A DNA stretch of 64,000 bases from Viridibacterium curvum (GCF_039544165.1 NZ_BAABLD010000007.1:186001-250000); one strand, 5' to 3'. Positions 1 through 8,257 are shown, numbered from the stretch's first letter. Notes: generated from the letters alone by a model not told the origin. Program-made: numbers and translations.

Positions 1-52
1 GCTCGTCGATTGCTGCACCAAGCTTGGGAAGTGTCGAGGTTTCCTGGCTCAC
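1..52 (-). CDS. N-terminus of a CDS cut by the left window edge
   Basis: Reading leftwards, a GTG at 50-52 opens a frame that stays open to base 1 and encodes about 17 residues (starting M/V-SQETSTLPKLG). An AAGGAG ribosome-binding site lies eight bases upstream of the GTG, which is why I call a gene despite the short length. It would be transcribed divergently from glgC. Too little protein is visible to name it; a further glycogen or central-carbon gene would fit the position, but that is only a guess. Confidence 0.45.
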   Translation of the reverse strand, partial: MSQETSTLPKLGAAIDE

Positions 53-357
53 CTTTGGGGCTCCTTGTCGTCAAGTTCTTGTGCTTCCGCTGCTGCGGCA
101 GATTCCGGGCACGCTGTGCGCTGTATCCGCTTACGGCACTCCTGCATCCTGCGCGCATTGTGCCGTGACAGCGGACCTTCTACATGCAAGGAGCGGGCCG
201 TGTGCCGCTTGAGGGCATCTCCGCACTGCCGTGCGCCGTCTTGTCACATAAAATCAGGTCGTCTGCACTGCCATAGAGCGTAAGCGATCCCTGTCTGGCA
301 CACTAACTGCTGAAGAGGGCAGGCAATTCCGACTCTTATTCCAGAGGATGACAAAAA
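53..357. other. Intergenic region between the left-edge gene and glgC
   Basis: No convincing coding sequence is present on either strand. The only structure I can point to is the sigma-54-like element at 296-311, which faces glgC. The short open frames here have no ribosome-binding site and no recognisable protein. Confidence 0.5.
296..311 (+). promoter_or_regulatory. Candidate sigma-54 promoter of glgC
   Basis: TGGCAC, five bases, then CTGCT, with the GG and GC doublets ten bases apart, as expected for RpoN promoters. There is one mismatch to TTGCT. It ends 46 bases before the glgC ATG, leaving a leader of about 35 bases. This is motif evidence only. Confidence 0.4.
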
Positions 358-1626
358 ATGGCTCAAATCGATCTGGCGAATAGCCTGGATCTTCCCAAGC
401 GTACGGTTGCTCTCGTCCTCGCGGGCGGGCGCGGCAGCCGGCTCAAGAACCTGACGGACCGTCGAGCCAAACCCGCTGTCTATTTCGGCGGCAAATTCCG
501 CATCATTGATTTCGCGCTGTCCAACTGCCTCAACTCCGGCATCCGCCGTATCGGCGTCATCACGCAGTACAAGTCGCACAGCCTGCTGCGCCACCTCCAG
601 CGCGGCTGGGCGATCCTCAAGCCGGAGATGAACGAGTTCATCGACCTGCTGCCCGCGCAGCAGCGTACCGATGAGGAGAGCTGGTACCGCGGCACGGCTG
701 ATGCCGTCTACCAGAACCAGGACATCATCGCGAGCTACCGCGCCGACTACGTGCTGGTGCTGGCCGGTGACCACATCTACAAGCAGAACTACGCGCTGAT
801 GATTGCTGACCATGTGGCCAAGGGCCGCGAATGCACGGTGGGCTGCATTGCCGTGCCGCGCAGTGAGGCGAGCGCCTTCGGCGTGATGGCAGTGGATGAG
901 AAGAACAACATCACCGACTTTGTCGAGAAGCCCGCCGACCCGCCCGCCATGCCGGACAACCCCGACATGTCGCTCGCCTCGATGGGTATCTACGTGTTCA
1001 ACGCCCGCTATCTCTACAAGGAGCTGGAGCGCGATCTCGCCGATCCGAATTCCAGTCATGACTTCGGCAAGGACATCATTCCGCGCGCGGTCAAGAACGC
1101 ACAGGCGGCGGCGCACCCGTTCTCGCTGAGCTGCGTGCGCAACCGTTCCAGCGAAGAGCCCTACTGGCGCGATGTGGGTACCATCGATGCCTATTGGGAC
1201 GCCAACATCGACCTGACGGCGACCGTGCCGCATCTCGATCTGTACGACACGCGCTGGCCGATCTGGACTTACCAGGCCCAGCTGCCGCCCGCCAAGTTCG
1301 TGCATAACGAGGCTGACCGTCGCGGCATGGCAATCGAATCCGTTGTGTCGGGCGGTTGCATCGTCTCGGGGCACGTCGAGCGCACTCTGCTGTTCAACAA
1401 TGTGCGTGTGCATTCGCATTCCCATGTCAGCTGGTCGGTGGTGCTGCCCGGCGTGCAGATCGGGCGCGGTGCGCGCGTGCATCGGGCAGTGATCGACCGT
1501 GATTGCGTCATCCCTGACGGCATGGTCATTGGCGAGGATGCCGAGCTCGACAGCAAGCGCTTCTACCGTTCAGAGAACGGCATCACCCTTGTGACGCGAG
1601 ACATGCTCGCAGCCCTGCAGACCTGA
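358..1626 (+). CDS. glgC: Glucose-1-phosphate adenylyltransferase (ADP-glucose pyrophosphorylase)
   Basis: This enzyme makes ADP-glucose from ATP and glucose-1-phosphate, the committed step of bacterial glycogen synthesis, in the cytoplasm. The 422-residue product has the N-terminal nucleotidyltransferase signature (LAGGRGSRL near residue 21, then RAKPAVYFGGKFRIIDFALS). It also has the substrate-binding FVEKPADPP and SMGIYVF segments and a C-terminal left-handed beta-helix ending in the family's GMVIGEDAE...FYRSENGI stretch. Length matches the E. coli enzyme (431). The ATG follows an AGAGGA ribosome-binding site. glgA starts eight bases after the stop, so the two are surely one transcript. 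Confidence 0.98.
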   Translation: MAQIDLANSLDLPKRTVALVLAGGRGSRLKNLTDRRAKPAVYFGGKFRIIDFALSNCLNSGIRRIGVITQYKSHSLLRHLQRGWAILKPEMNEFIDLLPAQQRTDEESWYRGTADAVYQNQDIIASYRADYVLVLAGDHIYKQNYALMIADHVAKGRECTVGCIAVPRSEASAFGVMAVDEKNNITDFVEKPADPPAMPDNPDMSLASMGIYVFNARYLYKELERDLADPNSSHDFGKDIIPRAVKNAQAAAHPFSLSCVRNRSSEEPYWRDVGTIDAYWDANIDLTATVPHLDLYDTRWPIWTYQAQLPPAKFVHNEADRRGMAIESVVSGGCIVSGHVERTLLFNNVRVHSHSHVSWSVVLPGVQIGRGARVHRAVIDRDCVIPDGMVIGEDAELDSKRFYRSENGITLVTRDMLAALQT

Positions 1627-1634
1627 TTACAAGA

Positions 1635-3089
1635 ATGAAAATCCTGCATGTAGCGGCCGAGGTCTTCCCCCTGGTGAAGACCGGCGGCCTGGCGGATGTC
1701 GTGGGTGCCCTGCCGCAGGCACTGATTGGACAGGGCGCTGACGTGCGCCTGTTGTTGCCGGGCTTGCCGGCGATTCTCGATGCCGTGCTTTCACCCAAGG
1801 TGGTGTGCGAGATCGGCGCGGCGTTTGGTGCAGCCCGTGTGCGCCTGGTGCTGGCAACGATGCCGTACAGCAAGGTGCCGGTGTATGTCGTGGATGCGCC
1901 GTACCTTTATCGTCGTGGCGGTAGCCCCTACCAGGACAGCGACGGCAACGAATGGCCCGACAACACGCAGCGTTTCGCCCTGCTCGGCTGGGTCGCCGCC
2001 CACCTCGCCGCAGGCGAGCTGGACCTGGCCTGGCAGCCAGAGGTGATGCATGCGCACGACTGGCACGCCGCCATGTCCTGCGCCTACGTGGCCCAGCATC
2101 CGCCGACACAGGCCAAGACGGTCTATACCGTGCACAACCTGGCCTATCAGGGTCTGTTCGCACGAGACGACTTCCATCTGCTGGGTCTGCCTGCGCGCTT
2201 CACGGCGCCGTCGGCACTCGAATTTCACGGCCAGATGTCCTTCATGAAGGCGGGCCTCAAGTTCGCCGATCGCGTCACGACGGTGAGCGGCAGCTACGCG
2301 CGCGAGATCGCCACGCCGGAGTTCGGCTGCGGCCTCGACGGCGTCATCCGCAGTCGCGGTGCCGATGTGTCAGGCATTCTCAACGGCGTTGACTACAGCG
2401 TCTGGAATCCGGAGAGGGACGCCGGCATTGCCGCGCGCTATGGTGCGACGTCACTGGGCGGCAAGCGCGAATGCCGCATCGCCTTGCAGAAGGAGTTTGC
2501 GCTGGAAGTGCGGCCCGATGCGCTAGTCTTCGGCGTCGTCAGCCGATTGACGGCGCAGAAGGGGCTGGACCTGGTGCTCGGCGCCTTGCCGCACCTGCTG
2601 CAGCTGGGTGGTCAGCTGGTCGTACAGGGCAGTGGCGATCACGCACTGCAGGAGGCTTTCCTCGCCGCTGCCAAAACCTACCCGGGCCAGGTTGCCGTGC
2701 GTACCGCCTATGACGAGGCGCTGGCGCATCGCGTCATTGCGGGGTGCGATGCCTTGCTGGTGCCCTCGCGATTCGAACCCTGTGGCCTGACCCAGCTGTA
2801 CGCCTTGCGTTACGGCAGCCTGCCGGTCGTGCGGCGTGTCGGCGGGCTCGCCGATACCGTCGTCGATGCGACCGAGGCGGCGCTCAAGGCCGATACGGCG
2901 ACCGGCTTCTCGTTTCAGGACGCCACGCCGCAATCCCTCTCGATGGCGCTGGACCACGTCTTTTCGCTGTATGCCCAGCCGGCGCTCTGGCAGCAGATGC
3001 AGCGCCGTGCGATGGCGCAGGAGTTCTCGTGGGATGTGGCTGCGCGTGACTACCTGAAGATGTACGGCGACATGCGGACCGCCGCTTAA
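1635..3089 (+). CDS. glgA: Glycogen synthase, ADP-glucose type (GT5)
   Basis: GlgA transfers glucose from ADP-glucose to the growing alpha-1,4-glucan. The 484-residue protein begins with the GT5 glucosyl-donor motif (PLVKTGGLADVVGALP, residues about 12-27), has HAHDWHA in the N-terminal Rossmann half, and PCGLTQLYALRYGSLPVV with VGGLADTV in the C-terminal half. This is the usual length and order for bacterial starch/glycogen synthases. It lies directly after glgC. The start has only a weak ribosome-binding site (ACAAGA), consistent with translational coupling. No branching enzyme gene is visible in the window. Confidence 0.97.
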   Translation: MKILHVAAEVFPLVKTGGLADVVGALPQALIGQGADVRLLLPGLPAILDAVLSPKVVCEIGAAFGAARVRLVLATMPYSKVPVYVVDAPYLYRRGGSPYQDSDGNEWPDNTQRFALLGWVAAHLAAGELDLAWQPEVMHAHDWHAAMSCAYVAQHPPTQAKTVYTVHNLAYQGLFARDDFHLLGLPARFTAPSALEFHGQMSFMKAGLKFADRVTTVSGSYAREIATPEFGCGLDGVIRSRGADVSGILNGVDYSVWNPERDAGIAARYGATSLGGKRECRIALQKEFALEVRPDALVFGVVSRLTAQKGLDLVLGALPHLLQLGGQLVVQGSGDHALQEAFLAAAKTYPGQVAVRTAYDEALAHRVIAGCDALLVPSRFEPCGLTQLYALRYGSLPVVRRVGGLADTVVDATEAALKADTATGFSFQDATPQSLSMALDHVFSLYAQPALWQQMQRRAMAQEFSWDVAARDYLKMYGDMRTAA

Positions 3090-3191
3090 CCGACTTTTAC
3101 CAACGCCCATCCTGTCGATTGATTGATGGTGGTGCCGGGCGGTGCCACCATGCGACTCCCAGCCGCGCCAGCGGCGCACGAAAGGATTTTG

Positions 3192-3851
3192 ATGCGCAAC
3201 CGCATATTGATTTGCGCCGGCTTCTTGCTGGCTTCCGGCATGGCCTCGGCGGATGTGGGCATTGGCGCCATGGTCGGCACCCAAGGCTATGGCGGCGACA
3301 TTGCTTACAACCTTATCCCGCGTGTCGATGCGCGCCTCGGCTTCGCCACCTACACCTACAAGCGCAGCTTCAGCGAGTCTGGCGTTGATTACGACGGCAA
3401 GCTCAAGATTGCCGGCGTGCGTGCACTGGCCGATCTCAACATCGGCCTCGGCTTCCGCGTCTCGGGTGGCGTGGTGTTCCACGACAACAAGGTTGACCTC
3501 ACCGGCAAGCCGTCGAACAACACCTACAACATCAACGGCACGACCTACAACTCAAGTGACGTGGCCAGCCTCAAGGGGCGCATCAAGTTCGGCAACGGCG
3601 TCGCGCCGTATCTCGGCCTCGGCTGGGGGCGTGTCAGCAACGCCGGGATCGGTTTTTACGCCGACATTGGCGCCATGTACCAGGGCAAGGCCACGACCAA
3701 GCTCGATATCACCTGTGGTGCCGCGCTCAGTGCCTCGCAGTGCGATCAGCTGCGAGCCGATGCCGCAGCGGAGCAGGGGCAGGTCGAGAACGAGCTGCGT
3801 CGCTATCGCTGGTATCCGGTCATTAACGTGGGGTTGAGCGTAGGGTTTTGA
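3192..3851 (+). CDS. OmpW/OmpX-like outer-membrane beta-barrel protein
   Basis: A 219-residue protein beginning MRNRILICAGFLLASGMASA, a clear signal peptide cleaved after ASA. The rest is rich in alternating aromatic/glycine strands and ends in VINVGLSVGF, a typical outer-membrane C-terminal phenylalanine signature. I chose the ATG at 3192 because it follows GAAAGGAT and starts the signal peptide; a start 69 bases upstream would bury it. Small eight-stranded barrels of this kind often have no assigned substrate. It is preceded by glgA but separated by about 100 bases, so it probably has its own promoter. Confidence 0.75.
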   Translation: MRNRILICAGFLLASGMASADVGIGAMVGTQGYGGDIAYNLIPRVDARLGFATYTYKRSFSESGVDYDGKLKIAGVRALADLNIGLGFRVSGGVVFHDNKVDLTGKPSNNTYNINGTTYNSSDVASLKGRIKFGNGVAPYLGLGWGRVSNAGIGFYADIGAMYQGKATTKLDITCGAALSASQCDQLRADAAAEQGQVENELRRYRWYPVINVGLSVGF

Positions 3852-3858
3852 GAGAAGT

Positions 3859-3947
3859 GCTGAGGACGGGGGACTGAGTATTGAGTAGAACCCCCGCGCA
3901 GGGGCGACCAGTGTCACTCAGCACTCAACACCCAGTCCTCAGTCCTG
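3859..3947. repeat. Imperfect intergenic inverted repeat
   Basis: The left half (GCTGAGGACGGGGGACTGAG then TATTGAGT) is roughly the reverse complement of the right half (ACTCAGCACTCAACACCCAG then TCCTCAGT), around a centre holding CCCC-GCGCA-GGGG. It fills most of the gap between the OmpW-like gene and pirin and could fold as a long hairpin at the end of the former transcript. It looks like a mobile intergenic repeat rather than coding DNA. Confidence 0.55.
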
Positions 3948-4100
3948 AAAAACAATTGTTCCGCGGCTGCAACAGTCAGTCGCATCCGCCCCGTCTTATC
4001 CCGCGTGCTGTCCCTGCGTACACTGCATCCATCGCAGTGCCGGACAGCAACCTTCCACGATGGCGAGGGTCAGCAAGCTCCGGCACACCGGAGAAGCATC

Positions 4101-4799
4101 ATGATCGAACGCAGACCCTTCGACACCCTTGGCGGCGCTGACCACGGCTGGCTCAAGGCGAAGCATCACTTCTCGTTCGCGGAATACCATGACGAGGAAC
4201 GCATCCACGTCGGCGCGCTGCGCGTCTGGAATGACGACGTGATAGCTCCCAACACGGGTTTTCCGCCGCACCCGCACGCCAACATGGAGATCATTACCTA
4301 CGTGCGTGAAGGCGCCATCACCCACCAGGACAGCCTCGGCAACAAGGGTCGTACCGTTGCGGGTGACGTGCAGGTGATGAGCGCCGGCACCGGCATCCGC
4401 CACGCCGAGTACAACCTCGAACCTGTGCCGACAAAGATCTTCCAGATCTGGATCTTCCCCGACAAGAACGGCGGGGAGCCGACGTGGGGTACGCAGCCCT
4501 TCCCCAAGGGGGATCGTAGCGGCCAGTTTGCGGTGCTCGCTAGCGGCTTGCCTGAAGACGAGGGCGCGTTGCGCATCCGCGCCAGGAGCCGCGTACTGGG
4601 TGTGACCTTGAAGAAGGGCGAGACGGTCAGTTACCCGCTTGGCACGGATCGTCTGGCCTACCTCGTGCCGGCGGTTGGCGATGTGGAAGTGAATGGTCAG
4701 CGTATCGAAGCGCGAGATGGCGCGGTGATCGCTGAGGAGGCCATCGTTACCTTGACCGCACTCAGCGATGCCGAAGTTGTCATGGTCGATGTCAGCTAA
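4101..4799 (+). CDS. Pirin family protein (cupin)
   Basis: The 232-residue product has the pirin N-terminal cupin: PHPHANMEIITYV supplies the metal-binding His-X-His and Glu, and GTGIRHAEYN the following His. The C-terminal cupin ends in a region (GTDRLAYL...AEVVMVDVS) that is repeated in decayed form at 12544-12696. YhhW-type pirins can have quercetin 2,3-dioxygenase activity; the true substrate here is unknown. The ATG at 4101 begins MIERRPFD, the normal family N-terminus; an upstream ATG at 4005 would add an unconserved extension. It is monocistronic as far as can be seen. Confidence 0.9.
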   Translation: MIERRPFDTLGGADHGWLKAKHHFSFAEYHDEERIHVGALRVWNDDVIAPNTGFPPHPHANMEIITYVREGAITHQDSLGNKGRTVAGDVQVMSAGTGIRHAEYNLEPVPTKIFQIWIFPDKNGGEPTWGTQPFPKGDRSGQFAVLASGLPEDEGALRIRARSRVLGVTLKKGETVSYPLGTDRLAYLVPAVGDVEVNGQRIEARDGAVIAEEAIVTLTALSDAEVVMVDVS

Positions 4800-4972
4800 G
4801 TGTGCAGGAGGGGGCGACGCTGCTCCCTCCGTATTTCCGCGCGTTCCAGCTTCCGCATCTCAGAATCGACAGACGACTGAGTTCCGGGGCTGAATCAAGA
4901 TTTCGCCGTGAGTGTCAGATCGTGCAATTCGTCGCCTCTCGAAAGAGCAGCTGGGGCTACAATAAAGTTTGT

Positions 4973-4996
4973 AAGTCTTATTAACTAATAAGACTT
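4973..4996. promoter_or_regulatory. Perfect 24-bp palindrome upstream of the PL9 pectate lyase
   Basis: Two perfect 11-base arms (left arm AAGTCTTATTA) flank the two bases AC. The site lies 101 bases before the ATG at 5097 in an otherwise empty 297-base gap (4800-5096). The stem is AT-rich and no run of T follows, so it is not a normal terminator. A dimeric regulator's operator is the more likely reading. The regulator is unknown. Confidence 0.6.
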
Positions 4997-5096
4997 TCGG
5001 CGGTCGAGGACCGTTGGCCGTCATGACAAGGCGGGCAAGCATGGAAAACGAGGCGCGAAGTTATGGGCGCTCAACGAAGACAAGAACGGAGACAAA

Positions 5097-6392
5097 ATGA
5101 AACAGCAACTCATTCTGGGCGGATTCATCGCCCTGACCTTGGTGTCGGCCGCACAGGCTGCGCCGAAAGTGACCGGCTGCGGCACTGAAACCAGCAACCT
5201 GACGGCTTCGAAGGTCTATTACGTCACGCCGACCGGCTCCGACAGCGGTGCCGGCTCCAGCTTCAGCGCACCGATGAGCTTCAGCGCAGCGCTCTCCAAG
5301 GTCTCGGCAGGGCAGATGATCCTGCTGCAACCGGGCACCTACAGCATCAAGTACACGGCAGGCGCCAAGAACACCATCAACCTGTCCAAGTCTGGCACTT
5401 CCAGCGCCAACATTTACATGGTGGCGGCCAACTGCGGCAAGGCCAAGATTGATTTCCAGTTCCCGAGCGGCACCTGGGTGCAGGACTCCTTCGGCTTCTA
5501 CCTGACCGGCAGCTACTGGTACTTCAAGGGCGTCGAGGTCACGCGTGCGGGCTACCACGGCGCTTACGTGACCGGTGCGCACAACACCTTCGAGAACTGC
5601 GCTTTCTACGACAACCGCAATACCGGGCTCGAGATCAACAAGGGTGGCTCCTACACCACCGTGCTCAACGTCGACTCCTATCGCAACTACGACCCCAAGA
5701 AGCACGGTGGCATGGCTGACGGCTTTGCGTCCAAGCAGGAGCAAGGTGCAGGCAACGTCTTCTACGGTTGCCGTGCCTGGGAAAACTCGGATGACGGTTG
5801 GGACACCTTCGGCAGCAAGGAACCCATCACCATCGAGCAGAGCTGGGCCTTCAACAACGGCAAGAACCTCTGGAGTGACAGCGCGTTTGCAGGTAACGGC
5901 AACGGCTTCAAGCTCGGCGGCCTGGACCCTGCCACGGACAAGCCCGCACTGGAGCGCAACATCGTCAAGCAGTCGGTCGCCTTCGGCAACACGCTCAAGG
6001 GCTTCGACCAGAACAGCAATGTCGGTGGCAACACGCTCTACAACAACATCGGCTACAAGAACAAGATCAACTTCGGTTTCGGTCAGGACGTCACGGCGGG
6101 CGAGAAGCACAAGTTCCGCAATAACATCTCCCTCTCCGGCACCCAGGCTGACAGCATCAAGAACGCCGACTCGGCCAACAACACGTGGAACAGTGGCCTG
6201 GCAGCCAGCAGCTCAGACTTCGCCAGCCTTGACCTATCGCTGGCGACGGCTGCGCGCAATGCGGATGGCACACTGCCCACGACCAACCTGTTCCGCCTTT
6301 CGTCGAGCAGCAAGATGGTCAACAAGGGCGTGGATGTCGGTATCGCATACAAGGGTTCCGCGCCGGATCTGGGCCCGTTTGAACTCAAGTGA
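5097..6392 (+). CDS. Secreted pectate lyase-like right-handed beta-helix protein, PL9 family
   Basis: A 431-residue protein with a signal peptide (MKQQLILGGFIALTLVSAAQAA). After it comes a parallel beta-helix with the PL9 hallmark: MADGFASKQEQGAGNVFYGC, then AWENSDDGWDTFGS (residues about 206-242). In PL9 enzymes these aspartates bind calcium and a lysine acts as the base, cleaving polygalacturonate by beta-elimination. It therefore belongs with the three PL1 lyases at 20-26 kb. The ATG follows GGAGACAAA. Upstream lies the 24-bp palindrome; downstream is a strong terminator, so it is a single-gene unit. The enzyme class is well supported; its preference for methylated or unmethylated pectin cannot be read. 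Confidence 0.88.
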   Translation: MKQQLILGGFIALTLVSAAQAAPKVTGCGTETSNLTASKVYYVTPTGSDSGAGSSFSAPMSFSAALSKVSAGQMILLQPGTYSIKYTAGAKNTINLSKSGTSSANIYMVAANCGKAKIDFQFPSGTWVQDSFGFYLTGSYWYFKGVEVTRAGYHGAYVTGAHNTFENCAFYDNRNTGLEINKGGSYTTVLNVDSYRNYDPKKHGGMADGFASKQEQGAGNVFYGCRAWENSDDGWDTFGSKEPITIEQSWAFNNGKNLWSDSAFAGNGNGFKLGGLDPATDKPALERNIVKQSVAFGNTLKGFDQNSNVGGNTLYNNIGYKNKINFGFGQDVTAGEKHKFRNNISLSGTQADSIKNADSANNTWNSGLAASSSDFASLDLSLATAARNADGTLPTTNLFRLSSSSKMVNKGVDVGIAYKGSAPDLGPFELK

Positions 6393-6417
6393 TTTACAGT
6401 ACGCAGCACAATGCCTG

Positions 6418-6451
6418 AAAGAAAACGCCCGCAATTGCGGGCGTTTTCTTT
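6418..6451. terminator. Bidirectional rho-independent terminator
   Basis: A perfect 15-base stem (arm AAAGAAAACGCCCGC) around an AATT loop, with A-rich and T-rich ends, lies between the PL9 gene (plus) and the ferredoxin gene (minus). It can serve both converging transcripts. Confidence 0.93.
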
Positions 6452-6478
6452 GGCGCGTCATCGCCAGCGCATAGCGGA

Positions 6479-6772
6479 TCAGTCGCTGTAGGCCGGATTG
6501 CGGGCCAGCGTGATGGCTTGCTCGGGGCAGGCAGATACGCACAGCCCGCAGGCCATGCAGCGCTCGGGCAGCACCACGTCGGCCTGCTGCCAGCGGTGCA
6601 CGAAGCCCTTGATCTTGCCCTTCAGGCTCAGTGCCGCCCGCTCCTCTGCCGGCAGCGTGAACATCTCGAACACGTTGTAGGGACACACGTCGATGCAGGG
6701 CCCCTTGCCTTCGCAACGGTTGCGATCAATGACGGGGATGAATGCGCCAGGCGCCTGTTTGCATGAGCTCAT
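6479..6772 (-). CDS. Two-cluster ferredoxin-like iron-sulfur protein
   Basis: A 97-residue protein with two cysteine clusters. The C-terminal one (CMACGLCVSACP) is a complete 4Fe-4S motif. The N-terminal one reads CEGKGPCIDVCP, with Lys where the second Cys of CXXCXXCXXXCP would be. This Lys form recurs in a family of small dicluster ferredoxins as I know it, so it is probably not damage; the first site may bind a 3Fe-4S or incomplete cluster. It is the last gene of the doxX/dioxygenase operon, 32 bases after the dioxygenase stop, with GGAGG before the ATG. A role passing electrons to or from its neighbours is inference. Confidence 0.85.
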   Translation of the reverse strand: MSSCKQAPGAFIPVIDRNRCEGKGPCIDVCPYNVFEMFTLPAEERAALSLKGKIKGFVHRWQQADVVLPERCMACGLCVSACPEQAITLARNPAYSD

Positions 6773-6804
6773 GAGGAAACCTCCGGTTGATGGCTTGCTG
6801 CCGA

Positions 6805-7698
6805 CTAGCGGTGCAGATGTCTTTCATGCAGGCGAAGTGCGTCGAAAGCGGATTCCCGGAAGCGGCCGTCGAACCGGTAGGCCGAAGTAGCCAGATCGGC
6901 GATGTAATCACCGAACACGCAGCTCGCCAGATCGTCCTCTGCCGCGCCCGCCGCGACATGCAACGGGATCAGGTGATCAGCATGCGGGTGCGCGATGCGC
7001 GCATTCGGGGCGTACTCCCACTCCATGAGCGCCGCCGCGCGGGCATCCGGCTCGGCCAGCACGCTGTGCCTTAGCCATGCGTCGAACGTCTCCGAGGCAT
7101 GCCGGGCCTGCGTGCCGCGGATGTGCATGTTGTGAAAACTCTGTCCGCTGCCGAGGATCAGCACGCCCTGGTCGCGCAGCGGCGCGAGCGCGCGCCCCAC
7201 GCTGATGTGCTCGGCCGGATCGAGCGGCGTACGCAGCGAGAGCTGCACGACCGGGATGTTGGCCTCGGGATAGAGGGGCTTGAGCAGGCTGTAGGTGCCA
7301 TGATCGAAGCCGCGCTGCGGATCGGTGCCGACGTGCCAGCCCGATTTCTCCAGCAGCGCTGCAACCTGTGCTGCCAGTTCAGGCGAACCGGGGGCCGGGT
7401 AGTGAATCTGGTACATCGACTCCGGAAAACCGAAGTAGTCGTAGATCATGCCCGGCTGTGGCCCGGTCGAGACCGTGAATTGCGCCGCTTCCCAGTGGCC
7501 GGTGATGACCAGCAGTGCGCGCGGCTCGGCGGGCAGTTGCCGGGGAATGTCCTGCAGGGAGCGCTCAAGCTGCGCAAACATCGCCCGGAATGGCCCTTCC
7601 ATGAAGGGCCAGGGGCCGCCGCCATGTGAGAGGTAATACACCGGCATGCGCGTGTCGGCGCGATGACTGCTCCGGACAGGGATGACGTTGTTGAGCAT
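6805..7698 (-). CDS. Extradiol ring-cleavage dioxygenase, DODA/YgiD type (LigB superfamily)
   Basis: The 297-residue protein has the histidines expected for a class III extradiol dioxygenase. They lie in YLSHGGGPW (about residue 24), ITGHWEA (about 67), FDHGTYSLLKPLYPE (about 142) and GSGQSFHNMH (about 195). Such enzymes open catechol-type rings, for example DOPA or protocatechuate-like substrates, using Fe or Zn; the substrate here is unknown. The length is slightly above YgiD because of a 17-residue N-terminal extension; a start at the internal Met (MPVYYLSHGG) is possible. It lies between doxX and the ferredoxin on one minus-strand transcript. Confidence 0.85.
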   Translation of the reverse strand: MLNNVIPVRSSHRADTRMPVYYLSHGGGPWPFMEGPFRAMFAQLERSLQDIPRQLPAEPRALLVITGHWEAAQFTVSTGPQPGMIYDYFGFPESMYQIHYPAPGSPELAAQVAALLEKSGWHVGTDPQRGFDHGTYSLLKPLYPEANIPVVQLSLRTPLDPAEHISVGRALAPLRDQGVLILGSGQSFHNMHIRGTQARHASETFDAWLRHSVLAEPDARAAALMEWEYAPNARIAHPHADHLIPLHVAAGAAEDDLASCVFGDYIADLATSAYRFDGRFRESAFDALRLHERHLHR

Positions 7699-7736
7699 GA
7701 TGGGCTCCGCTGCAGGATTGGAGGTGCCGCCGAGAC

Positions 7737-8177
7737 TCAGGAGGCCGCAACGGCCATGGCACCGCGAGGGGCAATCGGCGCCTTCTTCGTGCGACCCCAG
7801 GCCACGAACAAGGCGAGGGCAATCAGCACCAGGTTCATCGGCAGAACGAAGTACTCACCACGGCTGATGTGGAAGAAGAAGGCGCACACCTGCAGCGCAA
7901 CCGAGCCATAGGCGGCGAACACCGTCAGGCGCGGCGCAATGCGGGTCAGTGCGGGCAGCAGCAGGCCGAGGCCGGCAGACAGGTCGACCAGACCGATGAA
8001 GCGCAGGAACAGCTCCGGCACATCAGCAGCCCAGGGTATCTGGGTGGCCACTTGCGCGACCGGCGAGAGCAGCTTCATGAAGCCGGCGGGCACATAGACG
8101 AGTGCCAGCAGTACCTGCGAAAACCAGAGGCCGAAGCGCATGCCTTTGGAGGCGGTGGGTTGGATGTTTGATGCCAT
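7737..8177 (-). CDS. DoxX-family membrane protein
   Basis: A 146-residue protein with four predicted membrane helices: FSQVLLALVYVPAGFMKLL, FIGLVDLSAGLGLLLPAL, LTVFAAYGSVALQVCAFFF and YFVLPMNLVLIALALFVAW. It shows the DoxX pattern of an early glycine/lysine loop and a GLGLLLPAL segment. DoxX proteins sit in the inner membrane and are linked to quinone or thiol redox chemistry, but most lack a defined reaction. AAAGGAG precedes the ATG. It is the first gene of the operon divergent from the LysR regulator, which probably controls it. Confidence 0.82.
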   Translation of the reverse strand: MASNIQPTASKGMRFGLWFSQVLLALVYVPAGFMKLLSPVAQVATQIPWAADVPELFLRFIGLVDLSAGLGLLLPALTRIAPRLTVFAAYGSVALQVCAFFFHISRGEYFVLPMNLVLIALALFVAWGRTKKAPIAPRGAMAVAAS

Positions 8178-8212
8178 GGTGTGACTCCTTTAGAGGTTGA
8201 GGTGAGTGCATC

Positions 8213-8238
8213 TTTTCATCTACAAAGACGAATGAAAA
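8213..8238. promoter_or_regulatory. LysR-type operator candidate between doxX and the regulator
   Basis: A perfect interrupted palindrome, TTTTCAT-N12-ATGAAAA, sits in the 80-base divergent gap. Its size and AT-rich arms resemble LysR-family boxes (T-N11-A class). It would let the regulator control itself and the doxX operon together. Confidence 0.55.
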
Positions 8239-8257
8239 CCTTACAATTCAGATCTAG

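Noticed and set aside
4802..4984. 60-codon frame between pirin and the PL9 gene
   Set aside because: No ribosome-binding site and no protein features; the interval is better explained as leader DNA with the palindrome.
6479..6772. Ferredoxin judged defective for lacking a cluster cysteine
   Set aside because: The Lys-containing CXGKXXC form recurs in a known group of small dicluster ferredoxins, so it is more likely a family feature than a mutation.
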